A program made the translations under genes and the position numbers. Source: a virus. Taken from it: DNA of 25,694 nt. The stretch is taken from the IMG/VR virus record IMGVR_UViG_3300045912_000927, positions 1-25,694 of that record. One strand, 5' to 3'. Each line of letters begins with the position of its first letter. The stretch's first letter is position 1. Under the pieces are notes generated by a model. It worked only from the letters and a program-made list of their open reading frames with translations, did not search any database and was not told the DNA's origin. Below are positions 1 to 6,529 of this stretch, piece by piece.

Positions 1-267
1 TTACGATCCTTGCAGGAGCATCCTGCGGAGCATGGCGCAGTCGGCAGACAGGTCGACAAGCAGCTTCTTCAGCCTCTCGTTCTCCTCCTCGAGCTGACGC
101 AGACGCTTCATCTTCGACGGCTGCAGCCCGGCGTACTTCTTGCGCCAAGCGTAGAAGGTCGCCTCGCTGATGCCGGCCTTGCGGCATACGTCGGCAATCG
201 CCGCTCCCTCTGCCGCCTGCTTCAGGATCGAGGCGACCTGCGCGTCTGTGAACCTCGACCGCTTCAT
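1..267 (-). CDS. IS3-family transposase ORFA (IS407-type), element runs off the left edge
   Basis: The 88-residue product opens MKRSRFTDAQVASILKQAA and carries a helix-turn-helix (about residues 14-45, with ADVCRKAGISEATFYAWRKK). A leucine-zipper-like coiled coil follows (LEEENERLKKLL, then MLRRMLLQ). This is the standard ORFA architecture of IS3-family elements, and 88 residues is the usual length in the IS407 group. In these elements ORFA binds the terminal inverted repeats and is joined to the DDE catalytic ORFB by a -1 frameshift; ORFB would lie to the left of base 1. The stop codon occupies bases 1-3. The frame stays open upstream to an ATG at 477 with AGGAG one base before it, which would add 70 residues unlike transposase. 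The start at 267 has no good ribosome binding site, so it is chosen by family similarity. No terminal inverted repeat was identified. Confidence 0.85.
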   Translation of the reverse strand: MKRSRFTDAQVASILKQAAEGAAIADVCRKAGISEATFYAWRKKYAGLQPSKMKRLRQLEEENERLKKLLVDLSADCAMLRRMLLQGS

Positions 268-477
268 ACGCGGGCTTCGTTTGATGGCTCGCTCCCAAAG
301 CGGAAAGGCCTGTCCAAGGCGAGCGAACAGAAGTGCTCGCAGGTCGGAAGCGTCGTCGGTCACGGCACGCAGCCCGGCTGTCCCCATGTCAGAGATCATT
401 GTTACTGCGGCAGGCAGGCTGCCGACCCAGGGTGTCGTCTCCGTGGCTGCTTCGAGAAGTCGCGAGCACGCGGACAT

Positions 478-745
478 ACTCCTACTAAATTGGTTTATCG
501 TACCGATTCGTGCCAGCTCGGTTCAGAGGCGACCGATAGGCCAGCGCTTGTCAAAATTGGATTAACATATGGTCAGTACACTACAGTCCTAATTCCATCT
601 TTGTTTCCTCAAGAATGCCTGCCGACATGATCAGGACCATGACATTGAAGCGGCCCCTGAATTGATAGGGCACGGTCTCCAACTCCCGTAAGGGTGAGGA
701 GTATGACCGTGCGTATGGCTGACACGCCCGAGACGGTGGAGGTGA
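478..745. other. Intergenic stretch with no supportable gene
   Basis: I see no convincing gene here. Bases 480-610 are clearly richer in A and T than the rest of the window. A TTGACA-like hexamer reads on the minus strand at 554-549 but has no convincing -10 element at normal spacing. Bases 640-700 are a GC-rich spacer with weak inverted repeats that might be an old insertion-sequence end; this cannot be resolved by eye. Confidence 0.4.
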
Positions 746-991
746 TCACTTCTGTGCAGCGGCTGATTGCGCGTTCACCGCGGCGGCGGCCGGCGAGGAG
801 GTGGGCGCCCGCTGGGCCACCGCCAGGGTGGGTGAGCCACAGAACAACGCCGGTGCTGCCTCGGGCAAGCCGTAGAGGCGCAGCGCCTTGATTTCGATCG
901 GCCCGTCGAAGCCGACCACGCCGACCTGCGCGAAGGCTACCTGCGGCCCGAGGCGGAGGGTCTGCCGGCAGTTGAGGTTGGCGTCGTCCAT
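746..991 (-). CDS. Small hypothetical protein, divergent from recD2
   Basis: This 81-residue frame begins MDDANLNCRQTLRLGPQVAF and continues with a plausible folded segment (GVVGFDGPIEIKALRLYGLP) before an Ala/Pro-rich tail. I do not recognise the family. The frame is open further upstream to about 1087, but that extension is Arg/Gly-rich and reads like a GC shadow, so the ATG at 991 is preferred. There is no clear ribosome binding site. It would be transcribed away from the helicase gene that starts at 1009 or 1051, so the two do not collide. It may be a remnant or a real small gene; confidence is modest. Confidence 0.35.
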   Translation of the reverse strand: MDDANLNCRQTLRLGPQVAFAQVGVVGFDGPIEIKALRLYGLPEAAPALFCGSPTLAVAQRAPTSSPAAAAVNAQSAAAQK

Positions 992-1008
992 CGGCGCGGC
1001 TGCGCGCC

Positions 1009-3252
1009 ATGCTCCTCGCCCGGAGCCTTGCGGCCGTCTATCACCCCCAGATGCAGAGCAACGGGAGCAGGGACCAGTCCGGCGCACCCGCCGAAGTCCT
1101 CGCCGGCACGATCGAGCGGGTGACCTTCCACAACACGGAGAACGGCTTCTGCGTGCTGCGTGTGAAGGCGCGCGGCCGCCGCGACCTGATCACCTTGGTC
1201 GGCCATGCGGCGTCGATCTCGGCGGGCGAGTGGGTCACAGCCACAGGCGAGTGGGTGAACGACCGCACGCACGGGCCGCAGTTCCGCGCACGCTTCCTGC
1301 GCGCCTCTGCACCGACCACGGCCGAGGGGATCGAGAAGTACCTGGCGTCAGGGATGATCCGCGGCATCGGCCCCGGCTACGCCAAGCGCCTGGTGCGCAC
1401 CTTCGGCACCGAGGTGTTCGACGTCATCGAGCAGTCGCCCGCGAAGCTGCGCGAGGTCTCCGGCATCGGGCCGCTGCGCGCCGAGCGGATCTGCGCGGCC
1501 TGGGCCGAGCAGAAGGTGGTGCGGGAGATCATGGTGTTCCTGCACAGCCATGGGGTCAGCACGGCGCGCGCGGTGCGGATCTTCAAGACCTACGGCAACG
1601 ACGCCGTGCAGGTGATGTCCGAGAACCCCTACCGGCTCGCCCGCGACATCCGCGGCATTGGCTTCAAGACCGCGGACCAGATCGCGATGCGGCTGGGGAT
1701 CGAGAAGACCGCGCTGATCCGGATCCGGGCAGGGATCTCGCACGCGCTGGCCGAAGCGATGGACGAGGGCCATTGCGGCCTGCCAGCCGACGAGCTGGTG
1801 CCGCTGGCGGAGACGCTGCTCGAGGCGCCGGCGCCGCTGGTCGAGACCGCGCTCGATCTCGAGCTTGGCGACGGCACGGTGGTGGCGGCGGAGGTGGACG
1901 AGCGGCGGGTGATCTTCCTCGCCGGGCTTCATCGTGCCGAGCGGGGCATCGTGGAGCGCCTCGCGGCGATCGCGGCCGCACCTTCGCCCTGGCCGGCGAT
2001 CGATCCCGGCAAGGCGATCCCGTGGGTCGAGCAGCGCGCCGGCATCGTGCTCGCCGACAGCCAGCGCGCCGCTGTCTCTGCGGCGCTGGCGAGCAAGGTG
2101 CTGGTGATCACCGGCGGCCCCGGGGTGGGCAAGACCACGATCGTCAACGCGATCCTGAAGGTCCTCGCGGCCAAGGGCGTGCGCATCGCGCTCTGCGCCC
2201 CCACCGGTCGGGCAGCAAAGCGGGCGAGCGAGGCGACGGGGATGGAGGCCAGGACCATCCACCGGCTGCTCGAGGTGAACCCAGCCTCGGGCGGCTTCCG
2301 GCGCGATGCCGAGCACCCGATCGACGCCGATCTGGTCGTGGTGGACGAGACCTCGATGGTGGACGTACCGCTCATGCACGCGCTGCTGCGAGCGGTGCCG
2401 GACCAGGCCGCAGTCCTGCTGGTGGGCGACGTCGATCAGCTTCCCTCCGTCGGCCCCGGCCAGGTGCTCGCCGACCTGATCAGTTCCGGCGTGGTGCCGG
2501 TGGTGCGCCTGACCGAGGTGTTCCGCCAGGCGGCGCAGAGCCGGATCGTCCAGGCGGCGCACCGCATCAACCGCGGCGAGATGCCGGAGGGCACGCCGGC
2601 GGGCCAGGACGGAGACTTCTACATCGTGTCCGTCGACGGGCCGGAGACCGCGGCCGAGCGGATTGTGGCGCTGGTGACGCAGCGGGTCCCCGAGCGCTTC
2701 GGCCTCGACCCCGTGCAGGACATCCAGGTGCTCTGCCCGATGAACCGCGGCGGCTCGGGCGCGCGGGCGCTCAACCTCGCCTTGCAGGAGGCGCTGAACC
2801 CGGAGCCCGCGCAGAAGGTCGAGCGCTTCGGCTGGCGCTTCGCGCCCGGCGACAAGGTGATGCAGATCGACAACGACTACGAGAAGGAGGTCTACAACGG
2901 CGACCTCGGCCGCGTCGTGGCAATCGACGAAGAGCTGGGCGAAGTGGTGGTGCAGTTCGATGGCCGCGATGTGCGGTACGGCTTCGGCGAGCTCGACTCG
3001 CTGGTGCCGGCGTTTGCGACCACGATCCACAAGAGCCAGGGGTCGGAGTACCCTGCGGTGGTGATCCCGGTGGTCACCCAGCACTACCCGATGCTGCAGC
3101 GGAATCTGCTCTACACCGGGGTGACGCGGGGCAAGCGGCTGGTGGTGCTCGTCGGGCAGCGCCGTGCGATCGCGATCGCGGTGCGTGGCGGGGTGGCGCG
3201 CCGTCGCTGGTCACGACTTGCGACGTGGCTGCGGGAGGTCATGGGCCCATGA
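1009..3252 (+). CDS. recD2: RecD2-type ATP-dependent DNA helicase
   Basis: This is a superfamily 1B helicase of the RecD2 class, which unwinds DNA 5'-to-3' and acts in repair independently of RecBC. The 747 residues show the family order. An N-terminal OB-like segment precedes helix-hairpin-helix motifs (GIGPGYAKR near 119-127, SGIGPLRAERI, RGIGFKTADQI). Walker A GGPGVGKT lies at 369-376, Walker B DE at 446-447, GDVDQLPSVGPG at 473-484, and a C-terminal UvrD-like part has ATTIHKSQGSEY near 670-681 and YTGVTRGK at 702-709. All ATPase motifs look intact, and the length matches the usual 720-750. Two starts are possible: ATG 1009 and ATG 1051 (residue 15). The second fits homologues at least as well, and neither has a strong Shine-Dalgarno. 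The stop overlaps the next gene by four bases. Such genes are common on plasmids and integrated elements; a link to the neighbouring prophage is inference. Confidence 0.93.
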   Translation: MLLARSLAAVYHPQMQSNGSRDQSGAPAEVLAGTIERVTFHNTENGFCVLRVKARGRRDLITLVGHAASISAGEWVTATGEWVNDRTHGPQFRARFLRASAPTTAEGIEKYLASGMIRGIGPGYAKRLVRTFGTEVFDVIEQSPAKLREVSGIGPLRAERICAAWAEQKVVREIMVFLHSHGVSTARAVRIFKTYGNDAVQVMSENPYRLARDIRGIGFKTADQIAMRLGIEKTALIRIRAGISHALAEAMDEGHCGLPADELVPLAETLLEAPAPLVETALDLELGDGTVVAAEVDERRVIFLAGLHRAERGIVERLAAIAAAPSPWPAIDPGKAIPWVEQRAGIVLADSQRAAVSAALASKVLVITGGPGVGKTTIVNAILKVLAAKGVRIALCAPTGRAAKRASEATGMEARTIHRLLEVNPASGGFRRDAEHPIDADLVVVDETSMVDVPLMHALLRAVPDQAAVLLVGDVDQLPSVGPGQVLADLISSGVVPVVRLTEVFRQAAQSRIVQAAHRINRGEMPEGTPAGQDGDFYIVSVDGPETAAERIVALVTQRVPERFGLDPVQDIQVLCPMNRGGSGARALNLALQEALNPEPAQKVERFGWRFAPGDKVMQIDNDYEKEVYNGDLGRVVAIDEELGEVVVQFDGRDVRYGFGELDSLVPAFATTIHKSQGSEYPAVVIPVVTQHYPMLQRNLLYTGVTRGKRLVVLVGQRRAIAIAVRGGVARRRWSRLATWLREVMGP

Positions 3253-3494
3253 GCCGCGGCGCTCTCACCCTCGCGATGTATCCGTTCGACGAGGTGCGCA
3301 TTTGCTGTGAGCCCTACGGTCGCGAAGTGCGAGACCGACGCAACGGATTGATCGAGCGTTTCGGCGCGGACATGTCCATGCCCGAGGTGCTCGGCTGGAT
3401 CACGGCCGACTGCCCTCTCAAGCGACCCTTCGGCGCCGAACGCTGTCGTGCGATCTATCCGGACCTGGTGGGGCAGTCCGCGGGAGCACGATGA
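3249..3494 (+). CDS. Small hypothetical protein coupled to recD2
   Basis: This 81-residue gene starts at ATG 3249 inside the recD2 stop (ATGA overlap), so it is probably translated by termination-reinitiation from the helicase message. The sequence has a mixed, folded-protein composition: ICCEPYGREVRDRRNGLIER, then MSMPEVLGWITADCPLKRP and AERCRAIYPDLV. Four cysteines are present but not in a clear metal-binding spacing. Short proteins with a similar charged and aromatic pattern occur in alphaproteobacterial mobile elements, but I cannot name the family. The tight coupling suggests a role linked to the helicase; this is inference from position only. Confidence 0.65.
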   Translation: MSRGALTLAMYPFDEVRICCEPYGREVRDRRNGLIERFGADMSMPEVLGWITADCPLKRPFGAERCRAIYPDLVGQSAGAR

Positions 3495-3522
3495 CGCGAT
3501 GAGTCGTAGGATGCAGCGCCGG

Positions 3523-3999
3523 CTACTGGCACACCGCTTCGCGGGCGTCCCACGCCTCGACGACCTGCGACCCGCCGTCTCGGGCATGGAGCTCGACGGC
3601 ATAGGTCCAGCCGCGCTGCGGCCATGTCACGGCGACGGTGTGAAGCCGTCCATGGCGGGTATCCTGGATACGGGTGTTCAGATGTGCAGGGCCGAGGCTC
3701 AGCGTCGCCATGTGCACCAGTTCGATGAAGGTGGTCGGAGCGGTGCCGCGGGACCGTGAGAAGTCGAACAAGCGATCCCGGCAGAAGCCCAACAGAACGG
3801 GCTCCACCTCATCGGTCTCGTAGATCGCGAGGCCGGGCGCGGCACCGTCAGTCAGCCGAAGCGCCGTGCCGCGGGCGGCCGCGACGGCGACGGCCTCGGA
3901 CGGGCTCATCCCGGCGCGGTAGCCCTCGACCTCGAAGGCGTTCGCTGAGCAGGCGAGCCAGGCTGCCGCTGCCACGGTCGCAAGGGCCGCTTGCTTCAG
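3523..3999 (-). CDS. Secreted small hypothetical protein, probable CTG start
   Basis: The product has a typical Sec signal peptide (LKQAALATVAAAAWLACS, likely cleavage after SANA) and a mature domain of about 135 residues starting FEVEGYRAGMSPSEAVAVAA. It is predicted to be periplasmic; the cysteine in the signal does not form a proper lipobox. Three cysteines occur in the mature part. I do not recognise the family, but the opening resembles small exported proteins that sense or bind through an 'xGMSxxEA' turn. The preferred start is CTG at 3999. It overlaps the upstream gene's TGA as CTGA and has AAAGGA nine bases before it, and it places the signal peptide at the N-terminus. The only alternative is GTG 4068, which lacks a ribosome binding site and adds 23 residues rich in Cys and Ser. 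It is the third gene of a coupled minus-strand operon. Confidence 0.7.
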   Translation of the reverse strand: MKQAALATVAAAAWLACSANAFEVEGYRAGMSPSEAVAVAAARGTALRLTDGAAPGLAIYETDEVEPVLLGFCRDRLFDFSRSRGTAPTTFIELVHMATLSLGPAHLNTRIQDTRHGRLHTVAVTWPQRGWTYAVELHARDGGSQVVEAWDAREAVCQ

Positions 4000-4196
4000 T
4001 GGATGCCGTCCTTTGCTCCAGGGGTCACACGACGAAGCTCGGAGATCGCAGCTGCAATGGCTACCCACGCGCGCGCGCCGGCTTCATCCCCTGCGCGCCG
4101 AAGCGTTGTGACGCGCTCTTGCGCGACCGCAGGCGCCTCGGCGCCCTTGACGTCGATCAGCAGCTTGGCGGCGCGCCAGAGGTCCAGCTCGTTCAC
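3996..4196 (-). CDS. Conserved small hypothetical protein (DUF6961-like)
   Basis: This 66-residue protein begins with GTG at 4196, overlapping the upstream stop by four bases (GTGA). The pattern MNELDLWRAAKLLIDVKG, then AQERVTTLRRAGDEAGARAW and AIAAAISELRR, matches a widespread alphaproteobacterial small-protein type. In that type a helical N-terminal segment is followed by a 'GD..GA..W..I..AI..L' repeat, similar to DUF6961. These proteins are cytoplasmic and mostly helical, and no function is known. The assignment rests on remembered family pattern and is tentative. It is the middle gene of a three-gene operon (4426 to 3523). Confidence 0.7.
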   Translation of the reverse strand: MNELDLWRAAKLLIDVKGAEAPAVAQERVTTLRRAGDEAGARAWVAIAAAISELRRVTPGAKDGIH

Positions 4197-4426
4197 GAGG
4201 TCAACCGTAGGCCCAGGCTTCGTGACGCGACAACACGCGAGGCGTACTCGGTCGCCTCGAGATACGACCCGCAGCGTCGCTGCCCCTGCTGGCCCTCCTC
4301 ATGCGTCCAGGTCAGGAGCACCTGTCGCGCCGAGGCCGGTTCAGCGTCCATCACGAGGCGGAACGCCACACCAGGCCCGTCGAAGGCCTGGAAGTGCTGA
4401 ACCACCCCGCGCTCATCTGAGGCCAT
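4193..4426 (-). CDS. Small hypothetical protein, first gene of a three-gene operon
   Basis: The product of 77 residues starts MASDERGVVQHFQAFDGPGV and contains two segments typical of a compact beta-rich domain (VAFRLVMDAEPASARQVLLT, then YLEATEYASRVVASRSLGLR). I do not recognise the family. The frame also has a GTG at 4468 that would add 14 residues, but the added stretch is Arg/Gln-rich and unlike the rest, so ATG 4426 is preferred; neither start has a strong ribosome binding site. The stop overlaps the next start by four bases, making the three minus-strand genes one translationally coupled unit opposite in direction to the nuclease gene at 4514. Confidence 0.6.
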   Translation of the reverse strand: MASDERGVVQHFQAFDGPGVAFRLVMDAEPASARQVLLTWTHEEGQQGQRRCGSYLEATEYASRVVASRSLGLRLTS

Positions 4427-4513
4427 CGCTTGGCTTGGCTGCCTACGTCCATTCCTGACAGAGATCACCGACGACGCGGTAGCACAGTCGCCGAGGTCTG
4501 GTAGTCATGAGGC

Positions 4514-5017
4514 ATGGAGCTTCGGGGTCGCGCAACAGGGATTGGTCTGGCCGTGGCGCTCGCGTGGTTTACTCCTGGGAGCCTCGCGTCGGATCGGATC
4601 GTCGGTGTGGCGAGCGTGGTCGATGGGGATACGATCGAGGTTCACGGCACGCGGATCCGCCTGCACGGCATCGATGCGCCGGAGAGCGCGCAACGCTGCC
4701 TCGACGCGTCTGACCGGCCATGGCCCTGCGGCCAGAGGGCGGCCTTCGCTCTGGCCGATCGGATCGGCAGATCCACTATCTCGTGCCGTCGCACCGACAC
4801 GGACCGATACGGTCGGGTGATTGCTGTCTGCTCCTTGGGCCGTGAGGATCTGAATGCCTGGATGGTCGCGTCCGGCTGGGCGGTCGCGTTTCGCCGTTAC
4901 TCGACGGACTACGTGGCGCAGGAGGAGCGGGCGCAGGCACGCCGGGTAGGCATCTGGGCAAGCCGCTTCGTGATGCCGTGGGACTGGCGACGCGGGGCGC
5001 GGATAGTCGAGCGGTAG
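4514..5017 (+). CDS. Thermonuclease-like secreted nuclease (SNase fold)
   Basis: This is a staphylococcal-nuclease homologue, a Ca2+-dependent phosphodiesterase that cuts DNA and RNA. Of the 167 residues, the first 25 or so form a Sec signal peptide (GIGLAVALAWFTPGSLA), so the enzyme should act outside the cytoplasm. The active-site pattern is complete: VVDGDTIEV (D37, D39, T40), IRLHGIDAPE (R49, D54, E57) and DRYGRVIAVC (R101), equivalent to D19/D21, R35, D40, E43 and R87 of the S. aureus enzyme. Three cysteines (62, 72, 91) precede C106, so disulfides are possible. The C-terminal helix YVAQEERAQARRVGIWAS is standard for the family. Such genes are frequent on alphaproteobacterial plasmids and prophages. 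Confidence 0.9.
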   Translation: MELRGRATGIGLAVALAWFTPGSLASDRIVGVASVVDGDTIEVHGTRIRLHGIDAPESAQRCLDASDRPWPCGQRAAFALADRIGRSTISCRRTDTDRYGRVIAVCSLGREDLNAWMVASGWAVAFRRYSTDYVAQEERAQARRVGIWASRFVMPWDWRRGARIVER

Positions 5018-5115
5018 GGGGTGGCGCCTGCCGACGCGGAGCACCCTGGATCATCAGGGAGCGTATGTGAGAACTGGAGGAACGCGTTAGGGTCGGCGCA
5101 CCCTTGGAGGATGGC

Positions 5116-5655
5116 ATGACGACAGATGCCGAGCGCGCGGCGGCCGTCGAGCGCTTCAACCGGATCCACCGGGAATCCCGGGTGGCCGTGCGGATCGCGG
5201 GCGCGACGCCGGACCAGAACGCCGAGGCGGAGCAAGCCATTGCCGATTACCTGGCCGCGCACGGCTGGTCGGCCCTGGACATCGCCAACGGCCAGCAAGT
5301 GCGCGAGAGATGGGATATTGGCGGCTTCGCGCCGGAGGATGCTCCGTCCGATCAGCAGATGGACGCTGCGGCGGCATGGGACGAGGCCGAGGCGATCGCC
5401 AAGCGGATTGCCCAGCGCGTGCTGGGGCAGCTTCATCCGACCTCGGAGATCGAAGTGCTCTACGACCGGGACGGGTTTGACGCCGTCTGCGAGGTCCTCT
5501 GGCCCAAGGCGCCGTTCAGCGACGAGGATCCCGCGGCCGAGGCAGCGCTCAAGGCGGCCATCGTGGCCGCCGAAGGCGTCCCGCAGGAGTGCTCGACCTC
5601 CCCACCGTCGAGCGGAGCGCGCGACCGGCGCGCGCCTCCGACCCGTGATGCTTGA
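5116..5655 (+). CDS. Hypothetical protein
   Basis: The ATG at 5116 follows GGAGG (5106-5110) at good spacing, so this start is preferred over the in-frame TTG at 5104. The 179-residue product is acidic, mostly helical and without signal peptide or membrane segment: TDAERAAAVERFNRIHRESR, a middle QAIADYLAAHGWSALDI, and a region rich in Asp/Glu/Ala around DEAEAIAKRIAQRVLGQL. The last 20 residues are Ser/Pro/Arg-rich and may be disordered. I do not recognise a family or motif. It lies between the nuclease and the SRAP gene in the same direction, with 98 and 49 bases of spacer. Confidence 0.7.
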   Translation: MTTDAERAAAVERFNRIHRESRVAVRIAGATPDQNAEAEQAIADYLAAHGWSALDIANGQQVRERWDIGGFAPEDAPSDQQMDAAAAWDEAEAIAKRIAQRVLGQLHPTSEIEVLYDRDGFDAVCEVLWPKAPFSDEDPAAEAALKAAIVAAEGVPQECSTSPPSSGARDRRAPPTRDA

Positions 5656-5704
5656 TCCGGTTCAGTTGTTCCCAGCTCGGCGCCAACGGGATCGGTAGAG
5701 GGCC

Positions 5705-6400
5705 ATGTGCGGGCGATTCACCAAGCATCTGTCGCACGGAGAGCGCGCGGCCCTTCGGGCGCAGGAGTTCAGGGAGATCCCGAGGACGACACCGAACCCG
5801 CTGGCGGTGTCGCGCGCCCGCTACAACGTCGCGCCCTCGCAGCCGATCGACGTGATCCGCCGCCACCCCGAGACCGGCGCGTTGCAGGAGGACCCGTTGA
5901 TCTGGGGCTTGGTGCCACGCTGGACCAAGGATCTGAAATCGGCACGGAAGCCAATCAACGCGCGCTCGGAGACGGTGCGGACCAGCGGGATGTTTCGCGA
6001 CAGCTTCATCCGCCGCCGCTGCCTGGTACCGATGGATGCCTTCTACGAATGGTCGGGCGAGAAGCCTCCGAAGCAGCCATGGGCGATCGCGCGGCGCGAT
6101 GGTCAGGAGATGCTGGTCGCGGCGATCTGGGACGGCTGGCGCGACCCGACCAACGGCGAGGTCCTGCGCACGGTCGCCCTGCTGACGACTGACGCGAATG
6201 AGACGCTGCTGCCGATCCACCACCGCATGCCGGTGATCATCGAGCCGGCTGATGTCGAGACGTGGGTAGGCGACGACGCGGACGCAGCTGCCGAGCTCAT
6301 GCGGCCAGCACCCGACGATGTGCTGCGCGCGTGGCCCGTCTCGCGCGCGGTGAACGACGTGCGGCGGGACGGCCCCGAGCTGCTGGAGCCGGTCGAGTAG
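5705..6400 (+). CDS. SOS response-associated peptidase family protein (SRAP, YedK/HMCES-like)
   Basis: SRAP proteins react through the amino group and thiol of Cys2 with the aldehyde of an abasic site in single-stranded DNA, forming a protective covalent thiazolidine crosslink. All hallmark residues are visible: MCGRF with Cys2, PINARSET with N85, FYEWSG with E115, and IHHRMPVI with H172, matching C2, N75, E105 and H160 of YedK. NVAPSQ and WGLVPRW are further family signatures. At 231 residues it has the usual length. ATG 5705 must be the start because Cys2 has to follow Met1; a GAGGG-like ribosome binding site precedes it. Stand-alone SRAP copies are common on plasmids and phages. The gene converges on the prophage operon across the terminator at 6433-6506. 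Confidence 0.95.
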   Translation: MCGRFTKHLSHGERAALRAQEFREIPRTTPNPLAVSRARYNVAPSQPIDVIRRHPETGALQEDPLIWGLVPRWTKDLKSARKPINARSETVRTSGMFRDSFIRRRCLVPMDAFYEWSGEKPPKQPWAIARRDGQEMLVAAIWDGWRDPTNGEVLRTVALLTTDANETLLPIHHRMPVIIEPADVETWVGDDADAAAELMRPAPDDVLRAWPVSRAVNDVRRDGPELLEPVE

Positions 6401-6432
6401 CGTCGCGCGATCCGCCCTCCAGACGCGCGAAA

Positions 6433-6506
6433 GGCCCCGCCGGCGCGTCCCTGATCGGGCTCCCAGCGCGCTCGCGCGCTGGGAGCCCGGGACGGCCGGC
6501 GGGGCC
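6433..6506 (-). terminator. Nested hairpin terminator of the prophage late operon
   Basis: The outer arms 6433-6451 and 6489-6506 pair over 18 bp (12 + 6, with one unpaired G at 6445). On the minus strand the right-to-left transcript leaves the stem into TTTCG, giving a short U-tract just after the last tail gene. The loop holds TGATC plus a second perfect 14-bp hairpin (6457-6488), which belongs to the dispersed palindrome family. With the inner element removed, the outer arms close over a five-base TGATC loop, as expected of an ordinary intrinsic terminator. The site also separates the converging SRAP and tail genes. Confidence 0.75.
6457..6488 (+). repeat. Dispersed palindromic element, copy 1 (intergenic, in terminator loop)
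   Basis: This is a perfect inverted repeat: a 14-bp stem beginning GGGCTCCCAGCGCG, a four-base loop CTCG, and the exact complement. It shares the GGG-NN-CCCA ... TGGG-NN-CCC frame and a central CTCGCGCG with copies 3 and 5 read on the minus strand; it differs from copy 3 at 3 of 32 positions. It lies between the two arms of the operon terminator. Confidence 0.85.
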
Positions 6507-6529
6507 GGAGCGGCGGCGGGAAGCGGCGA

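Noticed and set aside
549-554. TTGACA hexamer on the minus strand as a promoter
   Set aside because: No -10 element at 16-18 bp spacing; a single hexamer in an AT-richer stretch is not enough.
1348-3084. Minus-strand open frame of 578 codons opposite recD2
   Set aside because: It is His/Arg/Leu-rich shadow coding in the antisense of a well-supported helicase.
888-3494. Plus-strand open frame of 868 codons overlapping recD2
   Set aside because: Only its last 81 codons (from 3249) look like protein; the rest is a low-complexity frame over the helicase gene, which has all its motifs in another frame.
4066-4068. GTG 4068 as start of the secreted protein
   Set aside because: It has no ribosome binding site, overlaps the upstream gene by 73 bp and adds a Cys/Ser-rich lead before an otherwise normal signal peptide.
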